NCBI RefSeq assembly: GCF_024435355.1
Contig: NZ_JAMJWG010000016.1
Span: 1 to 64,000 of the forward strand
DNA length: 64,000 nt
Origin: Streptomyces odontomachi
GTDB taxonomy: Bacteria; Actinomycetota; Actinomycetes; Streptomycetales; Streptomycetaceae
Reading direction: 5' to 3'
The notes beneath the pieces are model-generated. The model was not told the DNA's origin. It did not search any database and saw only the letters and a list, made by a program, of their open reading frames with translations. Below are positions 42,269 to 51,245 of this stretch, piece by piece. Within the stretch, counting starts at the first letter, position 1; every line of letters begins with the position of its first letter. Position numbers and translations under genes: made by a program.

Positions 42269-43345
42269 CTACTCCGCCCCGCCCCGGTCCGTCTCGTCCG
42301 CCGCGGCGCCCGGGTCGGACTCCTGGGGTTCCCGCAGATCGAGCCCGATGTCGAGGATCCGCGCGGAGTGCGTGAGAGCGCCGACAGAAAGATAGTCGAC
42401 GCCCGTTTCGGCGTATGCCCGGGCGTCCTCGAGCGTGAGCCGGCCCGAGGACTCCAGGAGCGCACGCCCCTGGGTGAGCGCGACGGCCTCCTCGGTCTCC
42501 ACGACGGTGAAGTTGTCCAGCAGGATCAGGTCGGCGCCCGCGTCCAGCACCTCGCGCAGCTGGTGGAGGGTGTCGACCTCGACCTCGATGGGCAGGTCGG
42601 GGAAGGCGGAGCGGACCGCCTGGAAGGCGGGCGCCACGCCGCCCGCCGCGACGACGTGGTTGTCCTTGACGAGGGCGGCGTCCGACAGGGACATGCGGTG
42701 GTTCACACCGCCGCCGCAGCGCACCGCGAACTTCTCCAGGGCGCGCAGCCCCGGCGTCGTCTTGCGGGTGTCGCGCACCTTGGCCTTCGTGCCCTGAAGG
42801 ACGTCCGCCCAGGCGCGGGTGGCGGTCGCGATGCCGGAGAGCCGGCACAGGATGTTGAGCGCGCTGCGTTCCGCGGTGAGCAGGTCGCGGGTGCGGGCGG
42901 TGACGCTGAGCAGCGGCTGGCCGGCGATGATCCGGTCGCCGTCGTCGACGTGCCGCTCGACCTCGAACTCCTCCGTGCAGACCACCGAGAGCACTGCTTC
43001 GGCGACGCGCAGCCCGGCGACGACACCGTTCTCGCGCGCGGTGAAGTCGGCGGTGGCGACCGCGTCCTCCGGGATGGTCGCGACGGTGGTCACGTCCACG
43101 CCGGCGTCCAGGTCCTCGGCGACGGTCAGGTGCGCGACGTCCTCGACGAGGATCGGGTCGAGCCCCTGGTCGGCCAGGAGGTCGGCGAGCGCCGGGTCGA
43201 GACCGCAGGCCATGGGGTCTTCGGCGCCCGCCTCGTGCGCATCGGCGTCGCCGGCGCAGCCACAGCCGTGGCCGCAGGAGTCGGTGCCGCCCTGGGGGCC
43301 GGGGGCGGCGGCGCTGGGAAGGTCGGGGGTGCTCACGTGGGTCAC
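42269..43345 (-). CDS. nadC: Nicotinate-nucleotide pyrophosphorylase (quinolinate phosphoribosyltransferase)
   Basis: Converts quinolinate and PRPP to nicotinate mononucleotide in NAD synthesis. Core motifs: EDLDAGVDVTTVATIP, SALNILCRLSGIATATRAW, DTRKTTPGLRALEKFAVRCGGGVNHRMSLSDAALVKDNH and VEVDTLHQL. The 358-residue protein is about 60-70 longer than usual because of an N-terminal tail containing DSCGHGCGCAGDADAH, a possible metal-binding or disordered segment. GTG 43345 overlaps the nadB stop (GTGA); an in-frame GTG lies three codons later. Confidence 0.95.
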   Translation of the reverse strand: MTHVSTPDLPSAAAPGPQGGTDSCGHGCGCAGDADAHEAGAEDPMACGLDPALADLLADQGLDPILVEDVAHLTVAEDLDAGVDVTTVATIPEDAVATADFTARENGVVAGLRVAEAVLSVVCTEEFEVERHVDDGDRIIAGQPLLSVTARTRDLLTAERSALNILCRLSGIATATRAWADVLQGTKAKVRDTRKTTPGLRALEKFAVRCGGGVNHRMSLSDAALVKDNHVVAAGGVAPAFQAVRSAFPDLPIEVEVDTLHQLREVLDAGADLILLDNFTVVETEEAVALTQGRALLESSGRLTLEDARAYAETGVDYLSVGALTHSARILDIGLDLREPQESDPGAAADETDRGGAE

Positions 43346-45333
43346 TGCTCCTGGGGGCGGGGGTGGTGCGGGCGCGCGGCGCCGGCGGCGGGGGTGGACG
43401 GGGCCGCCGGGTCGGCGGCGGGCGTGGGGCGCCCGGCTTCGGCGGCGGACGCGAGGGGTGCGGGGGTGGCTTCCGGGTCGGCCGCGAGGGGAGTTTCCCG
43501 ATCGGGCGCTGGGGACGCTTCCGGGGTGGTCGGCGGGAAGGCCTCCATGGCGGTGGTGCGCAGGGCGAGGGTCCGGTCGGGGTTCAGGCGCACGACGATA
43601 TGGCGGCGCCAGGTGTCGTCATGCCGCTCGGGGTGGTCCTCGCGCCAGTGGCAGCCGCGGGTCTCGGTGCGCTCGCGGGCCGCGGCGAGCAGCACCTGGG
43701 CGACGCACAGCAGGTTGGTCGCCTCCCAGCTGTCGACGCCGGGCTCCGCGGTCTTGCCCTGCTCGGCGAGGGCGTCGCAGGCGTCTTCGTGGAGCCGTCG
43801 CAGCTGGTCGGCGGCGTGCGCGAGGGAGGCTTCGGAGCGCAGTACCCCGGCGCCCTCGGTCATGATCCGCTGGATCGTGAACCGGGCCTCGGGGCCGAGC
43901 AGCGGGTGCGCCGGCACCTCGGGGGCCGCCACGGGAGCGGGCACGCGCTCCTGGAGGGCGCCCTGGGGCCCGTCGAGGGCAGGGGCGGAGCGCCGGGCCG
44001 CGATGTCGTCGGCGATGCGCTCCGCGTAGACGAGGCCTTCGAGGAGGGAGTTGGACGCGAGCCGGTTGGCGCCGTGCACGCCGGTGCAGGCGACCTCGCC
44101 GCAGGCGTAGAGCCCGGGGACGGTGGTACGGCCGCGCTGGTCGGTGCGTACCCCGCCGGAGGCGTAGTGCGCGGCGGGCGCGATGGGGACGGGCTCCGTG
44201 ACCGGGTCGATGCCGTGTGCGCGGCAGGCGGCGAGGATGGTGGGGAAGCGCTGCTCCCACATGGCGGCGCCGAAGTGCCGCGCGTCCAGGTACATGTGGG
44301 CGGCGCCGTGCTCCCGCATGCGGCGCATGATGCCCTTGGCGACGATGTCGCGCGGGGCGAGCTCACCGAGTTCGTGCTGCCCCGTCATGAAGCGCACCCC
44401 GTCGGCGTCGACGAGGTGGGCGCCCTCACCGCGTACCGCCTCGGAGACCAGCGGCAACTGGCCCTCGGCGTCCGCGCCCAGGAAGAGCACGGTGGGGTGG
44501 AACTGCACGAACTCCAGGTCGCTGACCTCGGCACCGGCGCGCAGCGCGAGGGCGACGCCGTCGCCGGTGGACACCGGCGGGTTCGTGGTGACGGAGAAGA
44601 TCTGCCCCATGCCGCCGGTGGCGAGCACCACCGCGGGGGCGTGCACGGCGCCCACGCCGTCGTGCTGGCCCTCGCCCATGACGTGCAGGGTGACGCCGGC
44701 GGCGCGGCCTTCGGCGTCCGTCAGCAGGTCCAGGACCAGGGCGTTCTCGACGGTGGGTATGTCGTGGGCGCGGACCGCGGCGACCAGGGCGCGGGAGACC
44801 TCGGCGCCGGTCGCGTCGCCGCCCGCATGGGCGATCCGGCTGCGGTGGTGCCCGCCCTCGCGGGTGAGGGCGAGGCCGCCGGTGGTGGCGGAGGTGTCGA
44901 AGTGCGCGCCGCTCTCGATGAGGCGGCGTACCGCGCCGGGGCCCTCGGTGACGAGGGTGCGCACCGCCGCGGGATCGCACAGGCCGGCGCCGGCGACCAG
45001 GGTGTCGTCGAGGTGCTGCTCGGGGGTGTCGCCCTCCCCGAGGGCGGCGGCTATGCCGCCCTGCGCCCAGCGTGTGGAGCCGTCGTCCAGCCGGGCCTTG
45101 GTGACCACGACGGTGCGCAGCCCGGCGGCCGAGCAGCGCAGCGCCGCGGTCAGGCCGGCCACGCCCGACCCGACGACCACCACGTCAGCGGTGAGCGACC
45201 AGCCCGGGGCGGGCGCGTGCAGACGGATGCCGGTGGGGGCGGGGGCCCCGGGAGCGGCCGGTGCACCGGCCGGGTGGACGGGTGGCTCGGGGTCGGGTGT
45301 CGTGCTCCGTACCGAATGCTGCGTGCCGGTCAC
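43342..45333 (-). CDS. nadB: L-aspartate oxidase
   Basis: FAD enzyme that oxidises L-aspartate to iminoaspartate for quinolinate synthesis. The 663-residue protein shows the dinucleotide-binding motif VVVVGSGVAGLTAALRCSAAGLRTVVVTKARLDDGSTRWAQGGIAAAL, the active-site HFDTS region, the succinate-dehydrogenase-like HPT segment (FVQFHPTVLF), and VACTGVHGANRLASNSLLEGL. The C-terminal 70 residues are a Pro/Ala tail not seen in E. coli NadB. The quinolinate synthase gene nadA is not in this window. GTG 45333 overlaps the panC stop. Confidence 0.95.
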   Translation of the reverse strand: MTGTQHSVRSTTPDPEPPVHPAGAPAAPGAPAPTGIRLHAPAPGWSLTADVVVVGSGVAGLTAALRCSAAGLRTVVVTKARLDDGSTRWAQGGIAAALGEGDTPEQHLDDTLVAGAGLCDPAAVRTLVTEGPGAVRRLIESGAHFDTSATTGGLALTREGGHHRSRIAHAGGDATGAEVSRALVAAVRAHDIPTVENALVLDLLTDAEGRAAGVTLHVMGEGQHDGVGAVHAPAVVLATGGMGQIFSVTTNPPVSTGDGVALALRAGAEVSDLEFVQFHPTVLFLGADAEGQLPLVSEAVRGEGAHLVDADGVRFMTGQHELGELAPRDIVAKGIMRRMREHGAAHMYLDARHFGAAMWEQRFPTILAACRAHGIDPVTEPVPIAPAAHYASGGVRTDQRGRTTVPGLYACGEVACTGVHGANRLASNSLLEGLVYAERIADDIAARRSAPALDGPQGALQERVPAPVAAPEVPAHPLLGPEARFTIQRIMTEGAGVLRSEASLAHAADQLRRLHEDACDALAEQGKTAEPGVDSWEATNLLCVAQVLLAAARERTETRGCHWREDHPERHDDTWRRHIVVRLNPDRTLALRTTAMEAFPPTTPEASPAPDRETPLAADPEATPAPLASAAEAGRPTPAADPAAPSTPAAGAARPHHPRPQEQ

Positions 45334-46379
45334 TGGGCGGCTCCCAGGGGTCCGAAAGTGAGCGGGAGGTTGTCGATCAAACGGGTGCCGCCGACCTTCG
45401 CGGCGACCGCGAGGACGGCCTCCCCGGTGTGGTCGTCGGCGATCGGGGTGAAGTCGGCCGGGTCCACGAGGGCCACGTAGTCCAGGTGGAGCGGCGGCTT
45501 GCGGGTGGCCGCCTCGTCGAGCACCTGGCGGGCCGCGGCGAGCACGGCCTCACCGAGCACCCGGTGTGCCGGTGCGGTGTCCCCCGGACCACCGGGCACC
45601 GCTTCCGCGACGGCGTGCGCATCGGCTGCCGCGCGGGCCTCGCCGAGCGCCGTCAGGGCGTCGACGCGCTCCTGGGAGGTGGGGGTGAGCCGGGCGCGAG
45701 CGCGCAGCGCCTCCAGGGCGGCGAGCCGGTCGCGGGCCGCGAAGAGGGCCTGGGACAGCGCCAGGGCGGTGCGCCGCTCGGTGCCGGACAGGTAGCGGTT
45801 GCGGCTGGAGAGGGCCAGGCCGTCGTCCTCCCGCACGGTGGGGGCGGCGACGATGTCCACGGCGAAGTTCAGGTCCCGCACCATGCGCCTGATCAGCGCG
45901 AGTTGCTGGGCGTCCTTCTGCCCGTAGAGGGCGATGTCCGGGCGGGTGAGGTTCAGCAGCTTGGCGACGACCGTGAGCATCCCGTCGAAGTGGCCGGGGC
46001 GCGAGGCGCCCTCGTAGCGCTCGCCCATGGGGCCCGCCGCGATGGTCACCTGGGGCCTGCCGCCCGGGTAGACCTCCTGCGTGTCGGGCGCGAACACCAC
46101 GTCGGCGCCCGCCTCCTCGGCGATCTTCAGATCGGCGTCGAGCGTCCTGGGGTAACGGTCCAGGTCCTCCCCCGCGCCGAACTGCAACGGGTTCACGAAG
46201 ACCGTGACGACGACCTCGCCTCGCCGCTTGCCCTGGGATGCCGCGTCGGCGAGCTGTCGGGCCGTGCGGATGAGGGTGGCGTGGCCCTCGTGCAGGGCGC
46301 CCATGGTCATCACGACCGCGCGTGATCCGGTACGGGCGCGCGCGGACAGCTCGTCCGCGGTGTGCAGCAGCGTGGTCAC
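45330..46379 (-). CDS. panC: Pantothenate synthetase
   Basis: Joins pantoate and beta-alanine using ATP. The 349-residue protein has the HIGH-like motif TMGALHEGHATLI, VFVNPLQFGAGEDLDRYPRTL, GHFDGMLTVVAKLLNL, YGQKDAQQLALIRRMVRDLN and the KMSKS-like SSRNRYLSG. A loop of about 50 residues (ARLTPTSQERVDALTALGEARAAADAHAV and following) enlarges the C-terminal domain. GTG 46379 overlaps the stop of the DUF2520 gene. panB and panD are elsewhere. Confidence 0.95.
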   Translation of the reverse strand: MTTLLHTADELSARARTGSRAVVMTMGALHEGHATLIRTARQLADAASQGKRRGEVVVTVFVNPLQFGAGEDLDRYPRTLDADLKIAEEAGADVVFAPDTQEVYPGGRPQVTIAAGPMGERYEGASRPGHFDGMLTVVAKLLNLTRPDIALYGQKDAQQLALIRRMVRDLNFAVDIVAAPTVREDDGLALSSRNRYLSGTERRTALALSQALFAARDRLAALEALRARARLTPTSQERVDALTALGEARAAADAHAVAEAVPGGPGDTAPAHRVLGEAVLAAARQVLDEAATRKPPLHLDYVALVDPADFTPIADDHTGEAVLAVAAKVGGTRLIDNLPLTFGPLGAAQ

Positions 46380-47347
46380 CGGTTGCCTCCGTCCGAGCCG
46401 CCCTGACCGCCTTGGCCACCTTTGGAGCGCCCGGTGCCGCCCTCGGCACCGTGCGCCAGCACGCCGAGCAGGTCCTCGGCGAACTCGGGCTTGAGCAGTC
46501 CGTGGGACAGGGCCCGGTCGGCGGTGGCGCGTGCCATCGCCAGATAGCCGGCCACCATGGCCGGTGCGTGCTCGCGCAACTCGGCGACGTGCGCCTCGAC
46601 GGTGCCCGCGTCGCCGCGCGCCACGGGTCCGGTGAGGGCGGCGTCACCGGACCGCAGGGCGTTGTCCAGGGCGGCGCCCAGCAGCGGGCCGAGCATCCGG
46701 TCCGGGGCCGCGACGCCTGCGGCGCGCAGCAGCTCCATGGACTGGGCGACCAGGGTGACCAGATGGTTGGCGCCGAGTGCGAGGGCCGCGTGGTACAGCG
46801 GCCGGGACGACTCCGGGATCCACTCCGGCTCGCCGCCCATCTCGATCACCAGCGCCTCGGCGGCGAGCCGCAGCTCCTCGGGCGCGGTGGTCCCGAAGGA
46901 GCAGCCGGCCAGCCGCTGGACGTCGACGGACGTGCCGGTGAACGTCATCACCGGGTGCAGCGCGAGCGGCAACGCACCGGCCCGCAGCGCGGGGTCGAGC
47001 ACGCGGGTGCCGTACCGCCCGGAGGTGTGCACGAGGAGCTGCCCGGGGCGTACGGCGCCGGTCTCGGCCAGTCCCTCGACGAGGGCGGGCAGGGCGTCGT
47101 CGGGCACGGTCAGCAGGACCAGGTCGGCCCGCGCGAGTACCTCGCCGGGCGGCACCACCGGCACGTCGGGCAGCAGTGCCGCGGCCCGCCGGAGGGAGGC
47201 GTCGGACACCGCGGAGACGGCGACCGGACGGTGTCCGGCGAGCTGGAGCGAGGCGGCCAGGGCGGGCCCGACGCGGCCCGCGCCCACCACGCCGACGTCA
47301 AGACGCGCGGGGCGGGTGCTCGGATCGGGTGGGTGAGAGGTGTTCAC
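46376..47347 (-). CDS. Rossmann-like/DUF2520 NAD(P)-dependent protein
   Basis: A 323-residue protein from GTG 47347; ATG 47401 is an alternative. Residues about 15-150 are a Rossmann domain (LDVGVVGAGRVGPALAASLQLAGH, VLLTVPDDALPALV), followed by the DUF2520 helical domain (HPVMTFTG, LYHAALALGANHLVTL, ALTGPVARGD). Being directly upstream of and coupled to panC, it is a plausible ketopantoate reductase, as proposed for related Rossmann proteins in other bacteria, but this is inference. The C-terminal tail is Gly/Gln/Ser-rich. First gene of the cofactor operon. Confidence 0.85.
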   Translation of the reverse strand: MNTSHPPDPSTRPARLDVGVVGAGRVGPALAASLQLAGHRPVAVSAVSDASLRRAAALLPDVPVVPPGEVLARADLVLLTVPDDALPALVEGLAETGAVRPGQLLVHTSGRYGTRVLDPALRAGALPLALHPVMTFTGTSVDVQRLAGCSFGTTAPEELRLAAEALVIEMGGEPEWIPESSRPLYHAALALGANHLVTLVAQSMELLRAAGVAAPDRMLGPLLGAALDNALRSGDAALTGPVARGDAGTVEAHVAELREHAPAMVAGYLAMARATADRALSHGLLKPEFAEDLLGVLAHGAEGGTGRSKGGQGGQGGSDGGNR

Positions 47348-47604
47348 TCGACGCGGCCCTTCCGTTCCAGTCCGCTGGGGTACCGGACGATTTCTCGTCA
47401 TGTTAACGCTATTGGCGCACGAGCCTGTTCCGTTATCCACAGGCTGTGATCAACCGAAACGGCCTCGGAGGCGGAAACCGCGCGGAGTGGGGCGCTCCCG
47501 CACCCCGTGGGGCCTACGGAATGTGATCGTCCAGAAGTCCGGACACCAGCCGGCGACGGGACAAGCCGGTGGGCGCTCACGGTCGCGTAGGTCATGCTCA
47601 TGGG

Positions 47605-48882
47605 ATGGTCGAGAGCAATACGGACAGCGCCGACGAGGCCGACGAGGCCCGCAGCACCGGCGGCACGGACGACGGTGACGCCGGGGGCGCCATAGGTGAC
47701 ACCGGCGTGGACGCGGACACCGGCGACGCCGTGCACACCACCGGGACGGCCCCCGCGAAGGACACGTCCCAGCGCGCCCTGGCCGCCATGCGGACCGTTC
47801 GGCGTTCCCTGAACACTCCCAAGTTGAACGTCTCCATGGGCGAGCGCCTGAGACAGCTCCTGGCGGACGGCGCGGGCGTCCACGATCTGGAGCAGCCCGT
47901 CGACTTCTACGGCAACGGGATCGTGACGGCCCTGGAGGAGCGGGTCGCCGACCTGCTCGGCACCGAGGCCGCGGTGTTCTTCCCCACCGGCACCATGGCC
48001 CAGCAGGTCGCCCTGCGCTGCTGGGCCGCCCGCACCGGGAACCCGACCGTGGCCCTGCACCCGCTGGCCCACCCGGAGGTGTACGAACGCGGCGCCCTGA
48101 GCACGCTCAGCGGCCTGCGCACCGTGCACCCGACGACCGCGCCGCGCCAGCCGACCGCCGAGGAGGTGCGTGCGCTCGACGAGCCCTTCGGGACGTTGAT
48201 GCTGGAACTGCCCCTTAGGGACCCCGGTTTCCTGCTGCCCTCCTGGGAGGAGCTGACGGCGCTGGTGGGCGCGGCGCGGGAACGCGACGCCGTGGTGCAC
48301 ATCGACGGGGCCCGCCTGTGGGAGTGCACCACCCACCTGGGGCGGTCGCTGGAGGAGATCGCCGGGCTCGCGGACAGCGTCTACGTGTCGTTCTACAAGT
48401 CGCTCGGCGGCCTCGGCGGCGCCGCGCTCGCCGGGCCCAGCACGCTGACCGACGAGGCGCGGGCCTGGCGGCACCGCTACGGCGGGATGGTCTACCAGCA
48501 GTTCCCGACCGCACTCGCCGCGCTGACCGGCCTGGACCAGGAGCTGTCCAGGCTGCCCTCTTACGTGGCCCACGCGCGCGTGGTCGCCGGTGCGCTGAAG
48601 GACGGCTTCGGTGCGGCGGGCGTGCCCTGGGCACGGGTGCATCCGGAGGTGCCGCACACGCACCAGTTCCAGGTGTGGCTGCCCTACGACGCCGGCGTCC
48701 TCCGGGAGGCGGCCCTGCGGCAGGCCGAGGAGACCGGCACCGGCCTCTTCTGGCGCTGGGCCGCGCACGGCGCCCCCGGCACCGCGTTCACCGAGGTCAC
48801 CGTCACTGCCGCGGGCTTGGAGTGGACCCCGGACGACGTCAAGGAGGCGGTCGCGGACTTCGTGGCCCGGCTGCCGGAGTGA
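47605..48882 (+). CDS. Threonine aldolase-family PLP enzyme (beta-eliminating lyase)
   Basis: A 425-residue fold-type I PLP enzyme. After a 55-residue Asp/Gly/Thr-rich tail comes the family pattern: DFYGNGIVTALEERVADLLGTEAAVFFPTGTMAQQVAL, VVHIDGARLWE (Asp that contacts the PLP ring), and the Schiff-base Lys in SVYVSFYKSLGGLGGAAL, then WRHRYGGMVYQQFP. It probably cleaves L-threonine or similar beta-hydroxy amino acids to glycine and an aldehyde; substrate preference cannot be read. Start chosen at ATG 47605. Divergent from the cofactor operon. Confidence 0.88.
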   Translation: MVESNTDSADEADEARSTGGTDDGDAGGAIGDTGVDADTGDAVHTTGTAPAKDTSQRALAAMRTVRRSLNTPKLNVSMGERLRQLLADGAGVHDLEQPVDFYGNGIVTALEERVADLLGTEAAVFFPTGTMAQQVALRCWAARTGNPTVALHPLAHPEVYERGALSTLSGLRTVHPTTAPRQPTAEEVRALDEPFGTLMLELPLRDPGFLLPSWEELTALVGAARERDAVVHIDGARLWECTTHLGRSLEEIAGLADSVYVSFYKSLGGLGGAALAGPSTLTDEARAWRHRYGGMVYQQFPTALAALTGLDQELSRLPSYVAHARVVAGALKDGFGAAGVPWARVHPEVPHTHQFQVWLPYDAGVLREAALRQAEETGTGLFWRWAAHGAPGTAFTEVTVTAAGLEWTPDDVKEAVADFVARLPE

Positions 48883-48921
48883 GTGGTCATACCGAAGGCC
48901 CGGTCGCGCCGGGGTGCGTGC

Positions 48922-49680
48922 TCACAGGGTGGTGCCGCCGCCCGCGCGCACCAGGCCGGTCTCGTAGGCGAGCACCACCACCTGTACCCGGTCGCGCAGG
49001 TTCAGCTTGGTGAGGATGCGTCCCACGTGGGTCTTCACGGTGGCCTCGGACAGCACCAGCCGGGCGGCGATCTCACCGTTGGACAGGCCCTGGGCGACCA
49101 GCACCATGACCTCGCGCTCCCGGTCCGTCAGCCGCTCCAGGTCCTTGTGGCGCGGGTCGCGCGGGGTACCCGGCAGCATCGGCGCGAACCGGTCGAGCAA
49201 CCGCCGTGTGGTGGACGGCGCGACCACCGCGTCCCCGCTGTGCACGGACCGGATCGCGGTCAGCAGGTCCGCAGGGGGCACGTCCTTGAGCATGAAGCCT
49301 GACGCGCCCGCCTTCAGCCCGGAGAAGGCGTACTCGTCGAGGTCGAAGGTGGTCAGGATCAGCACCTTCGGGGGGTCGGCGGCCGCACAGATGCGACGGG
49401 TGGCCTCGACGCCGTCGAGCCGCGGCATACGGACGTCCATCAGGACCACGTCGACGGCGACCGACCGCAGCACGTCGACGGCCTCCAACCCGTCGCCGGC
49501 CTCCGCCACCACCGCCATGTCCGGCTGGGCGGCGAGCACCATGCGGAAGCCGGTGCGCAGCAGCATCTGGTCGTCGACGAGCATCACCCTGATCGGCTGC
49601 TCGGGCCCCGGTGGCGGGGGTGCGGCAGCCGGCTCGGGGGGAGTGCGGGGCGGGGGTGGCGTGGGCGGCAGCGGAGGCAT
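48922..49680 (-). CDS. NarL/LuxR-family response regulator
   Basis: A 252-residue regulator. After a 25-residue Pro-rich lead, the receiver domain shows IRVMLVDDQMLLRTGFRMVL, the phospho-acceptor Asp in VVLMDVRMPRLDG, and the Lys in FMLKDVPP. A flexible link leads to the LuxR helix-turn-helix (LTDREREVMVLVAQGLSNGEIAARLVLSEATVKTHVGRILTKLNLRDRVQVV). GAAGGG sits at good spacing before ATG 49680, deciding against ATG 49689. It pairs with the sensor kinase encoded 233 bp upstream. Confidence 0.93.
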   Translation of the reverse strand: MPPLPPTPPPPRTPPEPAAAPPPPGPEQPIRVMLVDDQMLLRTGFRMVLAAQPDMAVVAEAGDGLEAVDVLRSVAVDVVLMDVRMPRLDGVEATRRICAAADPPKVLILTTFDLDEYAFSGLKAGASGFMLKDVPPADLLTAIRSVHSGDAVVAPSTTRRLLDRFAPMLPGTPRDPRHKDLERLTDREREVMVLVAQGLSNGEIAARLVLSEATVKTHVGRILTKLNLRDRVQVVVLAYETGLVRAGGGTTL

Positions 49681-49912
49681 CGGGGACATCCCTTCGTGGG
49701 CCGGGCGAAACAGCGTAGGAGGTGCGAGGGGGCGTGCAGGGGCGCACGCGGGTATCCGGGTCCGACGAGCGGTCGTGCCGCCGAGCGGCCGTGCCGACGA
49801 GCGCGCATGGACGGGGGTGCTGGATCGGCGGGCAGGGGTGAGCGTGCGACGCTCGGTGAGGGTGCGACGCTCGCCGGTGCGCACCGCCGCTCCATACGCG
49901 CTGCCACCACCA
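49681..49912. other. Spacer between sensor kinase and response regulator genes
   Basis: No gene. Contains short G/C-rich repeats (GGTGCGACGCTCG, twice at about 49860-49876 and similar GCGTGCGACGCTCGG at about 49841-49855). A longer than usual gap for a two-component pair; the regulator may have its own promoter. Confidence 0.45.
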
Positions 49913-51127
49913 TCAGTGCGCGGGTTTGAGCGGCAACAGGGCACTGATACGGAAGCCTCCCCCGGGGCGCGGGCCGGCGTCCAGGGTGCCGCCGACCATG
50001 CCGACGCGCTCCCGCATGCCGATCAGGCCCTGCCCCCGCCCGTCGGAGCCGCCCTCCTCGTACGCCTCGTCGGAGGCACCGGCACCGTCGTCCTCCACCA
50101 GCAGCCCCAGGCCGTCGTCGAAGTAGACCAGGCGCACGCTCGCACCGACCTCGGGACCGCCGTGCTTGCGGGTGTTGGTGAGCGCCTCCTGGACGATCCG
50201 GTAGGCGGTCAGCTCCACCCCGCTGGGCAACGGGCGGGGCGTGCCCTCCACCTTGAAGTCGACCGGCAGGCCTGCCGCGCGCACCTGGTCGATCAGCTCG
50301 TCGAGCTGCTCGACGTCCGGCTGCGGCACGTACTCGCCGCTCTCGCGCTGTTCGCCGGTGCGCAGCACGCCCAGCAGCCGGCGCATCTCAGCGAGCGCCT
50401 GGCGGCCGGTGCCGGAGATCGTCTCCAGGGCCTTCTTGGCCTGGTCGGGGGCGGCGTCCAGGACGTAGGCCGCGCCGTCCGCCTGGACCACCATCACCGA
50501 GACGTTGTGCGCCACCACGTCGTGCAGCTCGCGCGCGATGCGGGCGCGCTCCGCCGCGACCGCGACCTTGGCCTGCGCCTCGCGCTCCCGCTCCAGGCGG
50601 GCCGCGCGCTCCTCCAACTGGGCGAAGTAGGCGCGACGGGTGCGCAGGGAGTCGCCGAGCACCCAGGCCAACGCGAACGGCACCATCTGGAAGACCGTGA
50701 CGAGCACCTTGCCGAGGGTGCTCGGGTTGTCCATGGGCCCCGTGAGCCGCGCCAGCTCCGCCACGGGTGCGGCGCACAGCCCCGCGATGAGACCGAAGCG
50801 CGACGCCCACCGCTGATCGTTGGCGGCCACCGTGAAGATGATCACCAGCATGGCGAAGTCGAGGGGCATCACCTGCACCCCGGCGGCCACCTGTGCGAGC
50901 CCGGCGACCGTGGCGAGCACCAGCATCCGGTCGGCCATGCGCCGACGCAGCGCGATCACCAGACCCAGGGCCAGGGAGATCGGGATCGCCGCAAACGACG
51001 GCTCGTCGTTTCGGACCTCGGGGCCGCTCGCCGCCAGACTGACGCCTTGGACACCGAGCAGGACGACGGCCCAAAAGCTGTCGACCCATGTCGGGTGTCT
51101 GCGGAGAAAGTCGTAAAGGCGCTGCAC
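49913..51127 (-). CDS. NarX-type sensor histidine kinase (HisKA_3)
   Basis: A 404-residue membrane kinase. The N-terminal 160 residues hold about five to six hydrophobic segments (e.g. DSFWAVVLLGVQGVSLAASG, PISLALGLVIAL, DFAMLVIIFTVAA). A coiled coil (QLEERAARLEREREAQAKVAVAAERARIARELHDVVAHNVSVMVVQA) carries the phospho-acceptor His of the HisKA_3 type, followed by the ATPase domain (YRIVQEALTNTRKHGG, VEDDGAG, GLIGMRERVGMVGG). GTG 51127. Signal unknown; partner is the downstream NarL-type regulator. Confidence 0.92.
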   Translation of the reverse strand: MQRLYDFLRRHPTWVDSFWAVVLLGVQGVSLAASGPEVRNDEPSFAAIPISLALGLVIALRRRMADRMLVLATVAGLAQVAAGVQVMPLDFAMLVIIFTVAANDQRWASRFGLIAGLCAAPVAELARLTGPMDNPSTLGKVLVTVFQMVPFALAWVLGDSLRTRRAYFAQLEERAARLEREREAQAKVAVAAERARIARELHDVVAHNVSVMVVQADGAAYVLDAAPDQAKKALETISGTGRQALAEMRRLLGVLRTGEQRESGEYVPQPDVEQLDELIDQVRAAGLPVDFKVEGTPRPLPSGVELTAYRIVQEALTNTRKHGGPEVGASVRLVYFDDGLGLLVEDDGAGASDEAYEEGGSDGRGQGLIGMRERVGMVGGTLDAGPRPGGGFRISALLPLKPAH

Positions 51128-51245
51128 GTAACCCAGCGTAGAGACGCGTGCACCATGCAGGAGTCAGCCGAAGGGTCGATCCATGCGCTCGCCGTGTACT
51201 CCGCAAGGTGGAGGTCGCCTCGGAGCCGATGCCTAACCTGGGGCT

